A DNA stretch of 64,000 nucleotides. Source: Shinella sp. UYSO24 (GTDB lineage Bacteria > Pseudomonadota > Alphaproteobacteria > Rhizobiales > Rhizobiaceae). Each line of letters starts with the position of its first letter. Within the stretch, counting starts at the first letter, position 1. The DNA lies in assembly GCA_902167985.1 (NCBI GenBank), contig CABHNZ010000001.1, positions 124,001 through 188,000 on the forward strand, given 5' to 3'. This document shows positions 38,893 through 46,525 of the stretch, piece after piece. The position numbers were made by a program, and so were the translations under genes. Under the pieces are notes generated by a model that was not told where the DNA came from, made no database searches, and was given only the letters and a program-made list of their open reading frames with translations.

Positions 38893-38946
38893 CCTGCCCC
38901 CCTCAGCCTGTAGCATTGATACGTGCCGACTCAGCGGGTACCCGCC

Positions 38947-39144
38947 TCAGGCCCAAAACAAATCACGAACTCGCCATGCCGCTTTTAGCTTATCGAGAAT
39001 TTCCGTTTCAGAGCGGTGGGGAAAATGCGAATGAAGAGCTGCAGCCATAGCGCCAAGGTCTGCGTTCGAAGTCCCCTCTTTTTGCGCAGTATTCGCAGCG
39101 CCATTTATTTGATCCATCAGCAGATTGTCTTCGGCTTCCGTCAT
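38947..39144 (-). CDS. Small hypothetical protein, 65 aa
   Basis: MTEAEDNLLMDQINGAANTA begins an acidic, helical protein that ends LKAAWRVRDLFWA. It lies 54 bases upstream of the DUF4209/HEPN-like gene on the same strand and could be its partner or antitoxin. No family recognised. GGGAGAATTG precedes the ATG as a Shine-Dalgarno. Confidence 0.55.
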   Translation of the reverse strand: MTEAEDNLLMDQINGAANTAQKEGTSNADLGAMAAALHSHFPHRSETEILDKLKAAWRVRDLFWA

Positions 39145-39362
39145 GGCAATTCTCCCTTTTGCCAACCACATATGATCTGGACAGCCTCGCTGGCATCGAG
39201 AAATTAAGCAATACCGGTTTTCAGCATTTCCATGCTTCGATACCTTGCGGAAAGCACCAATGCATTTTCATGAGGAGCCACAGGGTTCGCTCCACGTTGA
39301 CATCATATTTACAAACCGGGCTGAAAATGATCTTTGCCCTTCGTGGTGCATGATGGACCAAA

Positions 39363-40553
39363 ATGAGCAAGCGACCCAAAGCGACAATCAAGCCAGCCCT
39401 GTTGATCTGGGCAAGAGAGACTGCGGGTTTCGACCTATCGACCGCAGCTGAGAAGCTTGACGTCGACGAAGAAAGGCTTGCAGCCTGGGAAGCAGGCGAA
39501 GACCAACCATCGATCCCCCAGTTGCGGAAGGCGGCAGAACTTTACAAGCGTCCGCTTGCTGTCCTGTATCTGCCCGAGCCGCCGCTGACCTTTCAGCCAA
39601 TGCATGATTTCCGACGTTTGCCGGATATGGGTCTGCGTCGTTTCACGCCAGAATTAACGCTCGAAATCCGTGCGGCTCATCAGCGCCGGGAATTGGCTCT
39701 GGAGCTGTTCCAGGATGCGGACGAGGAGCCTGGCGTCTTTGCTCTGACTGCCAGTATAAAGGACAACCCGGAGACGGTCGGCAGCGCCATCCGGAAAGCG
39801 CTGAAGATCGACTATCAGCTTCAATCCCGTTGGCGTGACCCTCGGGTGGCGTTCATCGCGTGGCGGTCAAAGATCGAGGAAGCGGGTGCTCTCGTGTTCC
39901 AAGCGTCACGAATCGAAGGCGACGAGGCATCGGGGTTCGCAATTTGGGCAGATACTCTGCCGGTCATGGTCGTGAACCGGAAGGATGCCTATCCACGTCG
40001 GGTGTTCTCACTCTTGCATGAGCTGGTACACCTGATGTTACGGCAAAGCGGCGTTTCTGACCTTGAAGCGGAAGGACCGCGTCCACAGGATGACGAACGC
40101 GTTGAAGCATTTTGCAATCAGGTCGCCGCTGCTACTTTGATCCCGCAGGACTTGTTGCTGGCCGAGCCTATTGTCGCCGCAAGGGGAGCCGGTCGCCATG
40201 AATGGAGCGACGCGGAAATTCAGTCTTTGTCATTGATCTTCAGCGTTTCCCGCGAAGCAATTGTTCGCCGTTTGATGAGTTTTCAGCGTGCGACGGACGA
40301 TTTCTATGGTCGCAAGCGTCGACAGTACGCTGTCGAATTTCAGCAACTGCGGGAGCGCGAGAAGGCCAAGAACGAAGGGAAATCTATTCCGCGAAATATG
40401 CCGCGTGAGACGGTGGCAGATTTCGGTAAGCCATTCGTGCGCCGGGTAATTGAGAACTATCATCAGGACCGGATAAGCCTGTCTGAGGTGTCGGGATATC
40501 TCGGCGTCAAGGTACGGCATGTCCCTGGGATCGAGCGGCAGTTAGGTATCTGA
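39363..40553 (+). CDS. XRE-family regulator with ImmA/IrrE metallopeptidase domain
   Basis: The 396-aa protein has an N-terminal HTH (~10-65: PALLIWARETAGFDLSTAAE, then WEAGEDQPSIPQLRKAAELY) and a zinc peptidase domain with HELVH at residues 219-223 plus downstream E and N/Q residues (EAFCNQVAAATLIPQ). ImmA-type proteins cleave repressors or antitoxins. It is followed four bases later by a DUF4411 PIN-like gene, a common two-gene toxin-antitoxin-like pair. A degenerate copy of the island palindrome (39356-39368) covers the start codon. Confidence 0.88.
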   Translation: MSKRPKATIKPALLIWARETAGFDLSTAAEKLDVDEERLAAWEAGEDQPSIPQLRKAAELYKRPLAVLYLPEPPLTFQPMHDFRRLPDMGLRRFTPELTLEIRAAHQRRELALELFQDADEEPGVFALTASIKDNPETVGSAIRKALKIDYQLQSRWRDPRVAFIAWRSKIEEAGALVFQASRIEGDEASGFAIWADTLPVMVVNRKDAYPRRVFSLLHELVHLMLRQSGVSDLEAEGPRPQDDERVEAFCNQVAAATLIPQDLLLAEPIVAARGAGRHEWSDAEIQSLSLIFSVSREAIVRRLMSFQRATDDFYGRKRRQYAVEFQQLREREKAKNEGKSIPRNMPRETVADFGKPFVRRVIENYHQDRISLSEVSGYLGVKVRHVPGIERQLGI

Positions 40554-40556
40554 TCG

Positions 40557-41039
40557 ATGGCGGCAGGAAAAGTGACCTACTGCATCGACACGAGTTCCCT
40601 GCTCCATGCATGGTTTCGCGCATACCCTCCTAAACGGTTTGGCAGCCTGTGGGCTGCCATCGACAAACTCATTGATGAAGGCCGTTTGGTTGCTTCCATT
40701 GAAGTTTATCATGAGCTGAAGAAAAAGGATGACGACGTCTTCGCATGGGCAAAAGACCGCAAGGATGCCATGTTCCGGGAAATCGACGATGACGTCCAAG
40801 ATGAGGTTGTCCGGATCATGCAGGCCTATCCCAAATTGGTCGACACCGGAAAAGGTAAATCCGGTGGTGACCCCTTTGTCATCGCCCAGGCGCTTGCCGC
40901 AAAACCGCGTTTGGTTGTCGTCACGCAAGAAGCCGGTGGGTCAGCCGAGAAGCCGAAAATTCCATTTGTGTGCGACCAGGAAGGCCTTCGATACATCAAC
41001 CTCCTCACTCTGATCGATGAGGAAGATTGGACTTTCTGA
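40557..41039 (+). CDS. DUF4411 family PIN-like protein (putative toxin)
   Basis: The 160-aa product starts with the PIN signature (VTYCIDTSSLLHAWFRAYPP). It continues with conserved acidic residues (IEVYHELKKKDDDVFAWAKD; GGDPFVIAQAL) and ends in DQEGLRYINLLTLIDEEDW. Four acidic residues around D10, E50, D106 and a C-terminal D/E would bind Mg for RNA cleavage. Pairing with the XRE-ImmA gene three bases upstream supports a toxin-antitoxin role. Confidence 0.85.
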   Translation: MAAGKVTYCIDTSSLLHAWFRAYPPKRFGSLWAAIDKLIDEGRLVASIEVYHELKKKDDDVFAWAKDRKDAMFREIDDDVQDEVVRIMQAYPKLVDTGKGKSGGDPFVIAQALAAKPRLVVVTQEAGGSAEKPKIPFVCDQEGLRYINLLTLIDEEDWTF

Positions 41040-41060
41040 CCGGTCGAAATCGCTTCTTAA

Positions 41061-41164
41061 ATACCCTGACGTTACCCCGCTCGCAATTTGCCGCTGCGCA
41101 TCGAGCGCTAAGCTTCTGAAATGATGGCGGCATATCAATTACGACCCCCTGATAGACCATCAGG
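41061..41164 (+). other. Internal att-like site
   Basis: ATACCCTGACGTTACCCC (41061-41078) is followed about 70 bases later by CGACCCCCTGAT-AGACC-ATCAGG (41142-41164). Compare CGACCCCCTGAT-TACAA-ATCAGG in attL and attR: 12 identical bases, five different loop bases, then six identical. The arm-to-core layout is that of attR (53014-53136). This looks like the boundary of an earlier element or a secondary integration site within the island. Confidence 0.62.
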
Positions 41165-41318
41165 CGCTACCGTAAATTTCCCTCCACCATGTCAACACTG
41201 TCTCATACCGACGTTTCCCGGCGGCGCGAGCGTTGGCGGATGGGATCGAGCGACCGTTTGTCCCTTTCAGGCCCGCGACCGATCATTTCTCCACGGCGAC
41301 GGACGCCGTTTGCGGGAG

Positions 41319-41663
41319 ATGGATTTGAAACAGACAAAGGCGGAGCGGTTGGCACGGCAACGGGAGCGTTCGAGGGAGAACCGGAAGCGAAAGCGAGAGG
41401 GCCGGATACCAGGACGCGATGATATTGCCCGCGTAGCGCTGTGGTGGATGCTGAAGTCTGCGGTCGCTTTCGGCGACCATCGACGACGGCACCGGCTGGA
41501 AGGCATCATCCTCGACGAGCTGACGCGGCAGGGCTTCGACCCTCGGGCCTCTGAGGACGTCCTTGAAGACCTGGTCGAGAAGTATGTGGTCGAGCAATGG
41601 GAGTTCTTCCCGAAGCTGCACCTCCGGCAACCACCTGTCCAGAATGGACAGTGTCCAAAATGA
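41319..41663 (+). CDS. Small basic hypothetical protein, 114 aa
   Basis: Starts MDLKQTKAERLARQRERSRE with a highly basic helical head, then ARVALWWMLKSAVAFGDHRR and an acidic C-terminal helix. No family recognised. The frame extends upstream to 41121 but the composition is poor there. The stop codon lies inside a pair of island palindromes (41637-41665). Confidence 0.55.
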   Translation: MDLKQTKAERLARQRERSRENRKRKREGRIPGRDDIARVALWWMLKSAVAFGDHRRRHRLEGIILDELTRQGFDPRASEDVLEDLVEKYVVEQWEFFPKLHLRQPPVQNGQCPK

Positions 41664-41762
41664 GCGGCGTTCTCCCCATTACTCCCTCGCACGCCGTTTG
41701 CATTTGAATCACCCGGACGGTTCCTTGACTATCGCCGGGCGTCCTAACACCCTGACGGCATT

Positions 41763-42110
41763 GTGCCCTCCGATTCTGGAATTGCCTTGAGCGCGACCAC
41801 GCTTTTCATCACCGAACTTTTCCGCGCTGCCAATGAGGTCACAAAATTGGGGGATGGCGAAGCTCAGGGCCTCCTCGACCGCGCGGTGACAACCATCCGC
41901 GACCTTCGGCATGATATCGGCATACCTCCCAGCAACGCGGCAGCGGATGCCGTTCTCGGCCTCCAGCGCACGTCCTCTGCGCTTGTGTACGGCCAAGCGG
42001 ATGACGCCATGACCCGGTCAGCCCTTTTGGAGGCGGCCGCCATGATCCGCGACCTTCATATCGTGAAGGAGTCGGGAACGCAGATCGTCATCCCTGGGCA
42101 TGTTCTGTAG
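41763..42110 (+). CDS. Hypothetical protein, 115 aa
   Basis: A mostly helical protein (LSATTLFITELFRAANEVTK; ALLEAAAMIRDLHIVKESGT). Start is uncertain: GTG at 41763 or TTG at 41787, neither with a strong Shine-Dalgarno. No recognised family. Directly downstream are the 33-36 bp tandem repeats. Confidence 0.5.
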   Translation: MPSDSGIALSATTLFITELFRAANEVTKLGDGEAQGLLDRAVTTIRDLRHDIGIPPSNAAADAVLGLQRTSSALVYGQADDAMTRSALLEAAAMIRDLHIVKESGTQIVIPGHVL

Positions 42111-42136
42111 CCTCTCGCTTCGGGGCTTCGAACCTT

Positions 42137-42285
42137 GCGTGGTGACTTCACTTAAATCGGCTCGCCCTTGCGATATGACTTCGGATAAATCGGCTCGCGG
42201 TCGCGTAGTGACTTCAGATTGATCGGGACGAGCCTCTCGCGTAGTGACCATAGATTAATCGGATGGCGACCTCGCGTTGTGATGG
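42137..42285. repeat. Imperfect tandem repeats, 33-36 bp period
   Basis: Five units begin with GCGTNGTGA-like words at 42137, 42170, 42203, 42239 and 42274. Units 1-4 share the core GCGTAGTGACTTCAGATTAATCGG with a few changes; the fifth is truncated. The period is close to three helical turns. They lie in a 306-base non-coding gap just upstream of a Myb/SANT-like gene with a very strong ribosome-binding site. Iterons or a multi-site operator are the obvious possibilities. Confidence 0.7.
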
Positions 42286-42416
42286 TGGAAATACCTTCGC
42301 GCGTTGCCAAGCCCTGTGGAAAAGTTGGATGAACAACGGGGATATCGGGGATAGCCATCGTCCTGCCTCCCTGTTCGCAAGGTCGGCTTGTCGCCTACAC
42401 CGGCAAGGAGGTGACC

Positions 42417-42995
42417 ATGGATTTATCCAATCACAGCCGCCACGCGGCAAGTGCCACACGACTCAGGAAACGGATACAGCGCGAGGGCTTCACTATGGAC
42501 GGGAAAAAGGTCTGGACCATCGAGGAAGACAACATCGTTCGGTCGCTCTTCCCTGACTACAAGGCGATGCTAAAAGAGCTACCGCATCGCTCTTATTCCG
42601 GCTTTCGATACCGGGCTCATGTTTTGGACCTGGTGACGCGCCGCCCGCCTTTTACCGCCAAAGAACTTTCCACGATCCGACGTTTCTATCCGACTGCCGA
42701 ACGTGAAGAATTGCTGTCGCTCTTGCCTGGGCGGAAATGGCACGCCATTGCCAGTGTGGCTGCGCGAAACGGCATTTACCGAGAGCTGAAACCGTTCAAG
42801 GTCACCGGCCTTACCGTTCTCGACCAAATACGGCTGCGTTGTCGCGAACTGAATTACACCATGCCCGACTTGGACAAGATGGCACGGACGAAGCACTATT
42901 TCGAGAAAGCCGCATGGCTCAACTACACAAGCCATCGCGCCCTCGGTCGAGCCGTGGACGCGCTATTTGGCGATATGAAGGCTGATTGGAAATAG
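42417..42995 (+). CDS. SANT/Myb-like DNA-binding protein, 192 aa
   Basis: Two Trp-containing helical repeats, KKVWTIEEDNIVRSLFPDY then PPFTAKELSTIRRFYPTAER and LLPGRKWHAIASVAARNGIY, resemble SANT/Myb-type readers. It has an exceptional Shine-Dalgarno, AAGGAGGTG (42405-42413), four bases before the ATG. The tandem repeats immediately upstream are candidate targets. It is convergent with the Ntn/XRE operon. Confidence 0.65.
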   Translation: MDLSNHSRHAASATRLRKRIQREGFTMDGKKVWTIEEDNIVRSLFPDYKAMLKELPHRSYSGFRYRAHVLDLVTRRPPFTAKELSTIRRFYPTAEREELLSLLPGRKWHAIASVAARNGIYRELKPFKVTGLTVLDQIRLRCRELNYTMPDLDKMARTKHYFEKAAWLNYTSHRALGRAVDALFGDMKADWK

Positions 42996-42997
42996 GA

Positions 42998-43393
42998 TTA
43001 GAATGGTAGGTTGAGCGCTTTGGCTATCTCCGACAGCGCTGTTCCTCCGAGGGTCGACACCAATTCCTTACCGGAACCCGATGCAGCATCCTTCGCCCAA
43101 GATTTTAGGCTGGTCCCCAATGACTGGGCTGGATGAAGAGGATCGGGTTTCTTCAGCACCGACCACGACTTGGCATTGAGTCGGATGTACCCCTGGGACT
43201 CGAACAGATAGCCGTTATCGAGCAGGTAACGAACAGTGTTGTCGAACAGGTCCTCCTCATCGTCCGATGGGACCTTATTCCCGTAGAAGCTGGCGGCATT
43301 CCACTCAATGTCACCCGGATGAACCGCGTAAAGTTCACCGAGGATCGATACGACCATTTCTTGGAAACGAATGATGTTGTCGGGCTCCGCCAT
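42998..43393 (-). CDS. Hypothetical protein, 131 aa
   Basis: Starts MAEPDNIIRFQEMVVSILGE and has a winged-helix-like middle (TVRYLLDNGYLFESQGYIRL), then a Gly/Ser linker and a C-terminal helix (VSTLGGTALSEIAKALNLPF). Its ATG overlaps the stop of the Ntn-like gene (TGATG), so it is translationally coupled to it. It is probably a partner protein of unknown role. Confidence 0.6.
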   Translation of the reverse strand: MAEPDNIIRFQEMVVSILGELYAVHPGDIEWNAASFYGNKVPSDDEEDLFDNTVRYLLDNGYLFESQGYIRLNAKSWSVLKKPDPLHPAQSLGTSLKSWAKDAASGSGKELVSTLGGTALSEIAKALNLPF

Positions 43394-44046
43394 CAGACAA
43401 GCCAATCAATTGAAGGAACCAAAGATTGTGGTTCTGTGACACGGAGTCGTTGGATTCCACCGTTCCGTCTGATCACGGTCATATCGATGGGGAAACCAAT
43501 GCTTGTTGGAAACTCCTTAGACGCTCGGTCCACGGTCTGCAGCGCCCAGGTGTCACACGGCAACGGACGCCCCGGCCCGGTAAACCGTGAGGCAACTTGA
43601 GTCGCGATTTGATGTACGCGTTCTGTATTAGTCCCAAGCGCCATGAACTGGCCTGGCTTATCCGCGACAACATATTGATCGAGGCTCGGCGCGTTTCCAT
43701 GGAAGCAGGGAGCGCCATTTGCTTTCAGACCGGCGACAATGCTGAAAACATCAGGCGGAGTGATGCCTTGTGCAATAGCTGCAGGTCGCATTCGCGCATT
43801 GATGAGCTTTGATATTTCAACCACCTTTTTGCTCAGCAATCCAATCGTTCCACGACTTGGCAGCGCTGACTCGATTTCGGTGGATGCGATGGCATACCCG
43901 CCGGTAGCCCACGCAATACGATCATTCCAGATGCGGATTTTTTGCGTCGAGCGCGAGGTGATAACACCATCAACAGGTGTATTGGTAACGCAATCGGCTG
44001 CAAGAAAAACGGCGTCTTGTCCCACAGCCGCGAGTAAGATGGTCAT
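43393..44046 (-). CDS. Ntn-hydrolase-like (proteasome-fold) protein
   Basis: Starts MTILLAAVGQDAVFLAADCV. FLAAD-CV followed by TSRSTQKIRIWNDRIAWATG mirrors the first strands of proteasome-beta-like proteins: residue 2 is Thr, so Met removal would expose Thr1, the classical nucleophile. It is 217 aa. Unlike the tail-module relative at 30929, it lies in a three-gene operon (XRE regulator, this gene, 131-aa protein). A peptidase or amidase activity is possible. Confidence 0.6.
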   Translation of the reverse strand: MTILLAAVGQDAVFLAADCVTNTPVDGVITSRSTQKIRIWNDRIAWATGGYAIASTEIESALPSRGTIGLLSKKVVEISKLINARMRPAAIAQGITPPDVFSIVAGLKANGAPCFHGNAPSLDQYVVADKPGQFMALGTNTERVHQIATQVASRFTGPGRPLPCDTWALQTVDRASKEFPTSIGFPIDMTVIRRNGGIQRLRVTEPQSLVPSIDWLV

Positions 44047-44282
44047 GATTTATCCTTTGGTTTGGCAAGCCGTGCGCCAGCTCCGCCGCCGTTTTCGTCG
44101 ATAAATTGAATTCCTGCCTGCTCGAAGGTCATCCGCAATAGTTTCTGGTTGGACTCCCTCATCTCGCCCCCTTTCTCGAAAGCACGGATTGATACCGCGC
44201 TGACGGAAACCTTCTCGGCTAGATCGCCCTGTGTCCATTCCAATAGAGCACGCGCGGCCCGGCATTGCTCGGGTGATAGCAT
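44043..44282 (-). CDS. XRE-family transcriptional regulator
   Basis: The 79-aa protein is one HTH domain (LSPEQCRAARALLEWTQGDL, then AEKVSVSAVSIRAFEKGGEM) with a short tail, typical of Cro/C1-like repressors. It leads the minus-strand operon and faces the long plus-strand operon. The four CGNAAGTT direct repeats between them are its likely operator, which would make it a switch for both directions. Confidence 0.85.
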   Translation of the reverse strand: MLSPEQCRAARALLEWTQGDLAEKVSVSAVSIRAFEKGGEMRESNQKLLRMTFEQAGIQFIDENGGGAGARLAKPKDKS

Positions 44283-44298
44283 TAAACTTTCCTTTTTC

Positions 44299-44370
44299 GT
44301 AAGTTTGGTATTGCAAACGTAAGTTATGTGACTTATGTTTATCGCAAGTTAACAACGCAAAACGAAAGTT
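44299..44370. promoter_or_regulatory. Four CGNAAGTT direct repeats in a divergent promoter
   Basis: CGTAAGTT (44299), CGTAAGTT (44319), CGCAAGTT (44343) and CGAAAGTT (44363) are spaced 20, 24 and 20 bases, about two helical turns, between divergent XRE and plus-strand operons. A TAAGT-N6-ACTTA dyad overlaps the second copy (44320-44335). The arrangement places repeated protein contacts on one face of the DNA. Confidence 0.7.
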
Positions 44371-44384
44371 ACAAGGACTTCCCG

Positions 44385-44704
44385 ATGTTCAACCGCTCTA
44401 AGATCATGTCGGACGCTGGATGCTCTATCGCCGCAACTTCACCTCCTACAGCCGCCCGGCCGGTAAGGAAGGCTGCCGCCGCGCCTGGAAGCAGGCTCTC
44501 CGCAATGCCTGGATGTGGGCCAAGCAGGAAGTCGCTGAAGCCGCCAAGTCGGCCAAACAGAAGGCTGCTGATCGCCTCGCCATGCTGAAGGCTGAGCTGA
44601 TGCGCTTCGACGCTCGTCCCTGGGGCATGCGCGAACATCGCGTCGCAAACGAACGCTCGGAACTGGTTTCCCAGATCGACCGCATGTCGCTGGAGCTGGC
44701 GTGA
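44385..44704 (+). CDS. Small basic phage-type protein, frameshifted
   Basis: First gene of the right operon. MFNRSKIMSDA is followed, after restoring one T near 44415, by WMLYRRNFTSYSRPAGKEGC and KQALRNAWMWAKQEVAE. The phrase IM-x-x-AW-x-x-YRR...F-x-x-x-L-x-x-AW is a familiar small phage-protein layout. With the added base it is 106 codons. Its TGA overlaps the next ATG. Function unknown. Confidence 0.65.
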
Positions 44705-44859
44705 TGGACACGATCAAGCTTTCGCAAATCGCCCGCAACCCGGCCGTGGCCGCGTTCTTTGCCCGTGGCGAGCGCGACAACGGCGCGGCCTTCGCTGTCC
44801 CTGCACCGACCACCCCGAACAAGCCCGGTGGCGCTGAAACCAAGATGGAGATTGCCTGA
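44704..44859 (+). CDS. Small hypothetical protein, 51 aa
   Basis: MDTIKLSQIARNPAVAAFFA is a helix followed by a Pro/Gly/Thr-rich tail (PAPTTPNKPGGAETKMEIA). The start overlaps the upstream stop and its stop overlaps the next ATG, which supports translation of this very short gene. Confidence 0.6.
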   Translation: MDTIKLSQIARNPAVAAFFARGERDNGAAFAVPAPTTPNKPGGAETKMEIA

Positions 44860-45284
44860 TGGAAATCCTTCTCTCGAACAGCCGTGGCGATGACCGCCTG
44901 CTGGCCTTGGGTGCCGACTTCGACCGCGCCTTTGAACGCTATCTCTGGCTCATCTCGGAGACGAACCGCGTCAGAAAGGAATGCGAAGAACGCCTGCCGC
45001 TGTTCGGTGTCACTCCCGACGACGCCACCCGGTGGAACCGCGTCATCGATAATGCCTGTGCCGCCTGGCAGGATAATGCTCGCGAAGCTGGCGCGGATGC
45101 AGAAGCCATCTCGCGACAGATTGCGGCCATCCCGGCGACGACCGTCGCGGGCATCCTCGTCAAGGCCCGGTGCCTGCCCTTCGATATCGTCGAGCGCTCC
45201 GACGAGGACCGCCAGACCGAACTCCTCCATGCCTTTGTCGACGAGGTCGAGGCTGTCGCCTTCGGCCGGTTGGCCACCTGCTGA
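44859..45284 (+). CDS. Hypothetical protein, 141 aa
   Basis: Helical protein (DDRLLALGADFDRAFERYLW; FGVTPDDATRWNRVIDNACA). No domain recognised. It is coupled to the gene before. An 81-base gap follows, the largest in the first half of this operon. Confidence 0.62.
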   Translation: MEILLSNSRGDDRLLALGADFDRAFERYLWLISETNRVRKECEERLPLFGVTPDDATRWNRVIDNACAAWQDNAREAGADAEAISRQIAAIPATTVAGILVKARCLPFDIVERSDEDRQTELLHAFVDEVEAVAFGRLATC

Positions 45285-45365
45285 TCGCATCACACAATTC
45301 CGGCCGCCCCACCAAATGAGGGTGGTCGCCACCAGAAAATCAGAAAACAGACCGGAGAAATACCA

Positions 45366-45872
45366 ATGCCGAACAGCGTTCCGGCAGCGGGCCATCGTTT
45401 GCCTGCTCCTTCCTCCCTCATCTGCTATCAGACCCTTCCGCCGGGCTGCATCGCGTTCCTGGTCAAGGATGATTACAGCGCTCCGTATATCCGTGCAGGC
45501 GAATGGGTTGTCGTTGACACGACCGACCGAACAGCCCGCGTCGGTGATGTCTATGTCATCCAGTGGGACAGCGGTGGCCGGAACCTCTGCCAAGCGCGTC
45601 ACAGCTCGAAGATGTGGCAGTCCGATGGGAAGGCTCCTTGCTGGCATATCGGTTCCCTCAAGACCTCCAGCAAGGAGGAGTTTGAGGCCTGGCTGAAGCA
45701 GACCGAAGACACCCGCGCCCGTGGCGGCATTCCGACATGGCGAGGTGGATGGACGGATGGCCCGCTGAACCTCGACCACCTCGAAAGCAAGCTCGTCGGC
45801 GCGGTGATCGGCCTCTACCAGCCCCAGTTTGAAGGCCCGCTTCGGGTCGCTGATCTGGGAGACAAGGCATGA
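45366..45872 (+). CDS. S24/LexA-like C-terminal-domain protein
   Basis: The segment DYSAPYIRAGEWVVVDTTDR, then ARVGDVYVIQWDSGGRNLCQ, has the fold pattern of the S24 (LexA/CI) C-terminal domain: a strand, GEWVVVD, a Gly-Asp-x-Tyr turn and a following strand. The catalytic Ser/Lys pair of autocleaving members is not obvious and there is no HTH. So this is a cut-down or inactive member, perhaps an anti-repressor or a UmuD-like piece. Confidence 0.6.
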   Translation: MPNSVPAAGHRLPAPSSLICYQTLPPGCIAFLVKDDYSAPYIRAGEWVVVDTTDRTARVGDVYVIQWDSGGRNLCQARHSSKMWQSDGKAPCWHIGSLKTSSKEEFEAWLKQTEDTRARGGIPTWRGGWTDGPLNLDHLESKLVGAVIGLYQPQFEGPLRVADLGDKA

Positions 45873-46525
45873 AAACTTCACGCCGCCACTTCCTCGGCAG
45901 CGTCGCTGTTGTGCCCGTGGTCGCAACGGCACCGGCCATCATGGCATCGCCCGCCAACGCATCGCTCCTTATGGAGCTGATCGACAGATACGAGCATTTC
46001 CGCAACCTGTCGAAGCTTGCCTCCGACAAAGTGGATGAGCTGTATCAATCACCGGGAAGACCGGATGAGCCCTCTGTTCGCCTCGGAGAGGTTGATATTG
46101 GCGAGCGCGGAATGCTCGGAAACAGGTCGCTGTTTCGTTGGGCCGACGATATCGACGCCTACTATGCGACGGCCGCCGAAAAGCTCGAATGGCTTCATTC
46201 TGGCCATGGCTGCAACAGGGCGCACTATGTCAGCGGGAAAGAGCAAATCCCTGCGGCGGCGACTGCGGCGAAATCCCTCCTCGCCAATAGGAAGGCTGCC
46301 TGCACGGCTTGGGAGGCGCAGTTCGGCATCTCGGCCGCTCTGGAGGAGTCTGACCGCCTTTGCGAGATCGAGGGCGATTTGCACAACCAGATTTGTGCTT
46401 GGCCAATCTCGACGCTGGAAGAAGCGCGGCTGGTCGCGCGGTATCTCCTGCAGTCCCACGGTGAAGACGACCTCGATGGCGATGTCGAACAGTTCCTCAA
46501 GAACATCATCGGGGAGACGGCATGA
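45869..46525 (+). CDS. Tat-signal protein 1 of three paralogues
   Basis: Begins MKTSRRHFLGSVAVVPVVAT, a twin-arginine signal (S-R-R-x-F-L) with a weakly hydrophobic core and an ASPANA-type cleavage site near residue 31, so the folded protein should be exported to the periplasm. The mature ~185 residues are helical with two Cys-containing segments (GHGCNRAHYVSGKEQ; DLHNQICAWP). It overlaps the preceding and following genes by four bases. No cofactor motif visible. Paralogue of the next two genes by signal, size and helical layout. Confidence 0.72.
   Translation: MKTSRRHFLGSVAVVPVVATAPAIMASPANASLLMELIDRYEHFRNLSKLASDKVDELYQSPGRPDEPSVRLGEVDIGERGMLGNRSLFRWADDIDAYYATAAEKLEWLHSGHGCNRAHYVSGKEQIPAAATAAKSLLANRKAACTAWEAQFGISAALEESDRLCEIEGDLHNQICAWPISTLEEARLVARYLLQSHGEDDLDGDVEQFLKNIIGETA

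Noticed and set aside
42018..42251. Minus-strand ORF with 11-aa repeats (SEVTT/ADLSEV-type)
   Set aside because: The peptide repeats are only the translation of the 33-36 bp DNA repeats. No start signal, no family, and the period also reads through in other frames.
42137..42285. CRISPR array
   Set aside because: Units are only 33-36 bp in total, with no distinct repeat and spacer parts and no cas genes nearby. No other CRISPR-like pattern was seen in the window.
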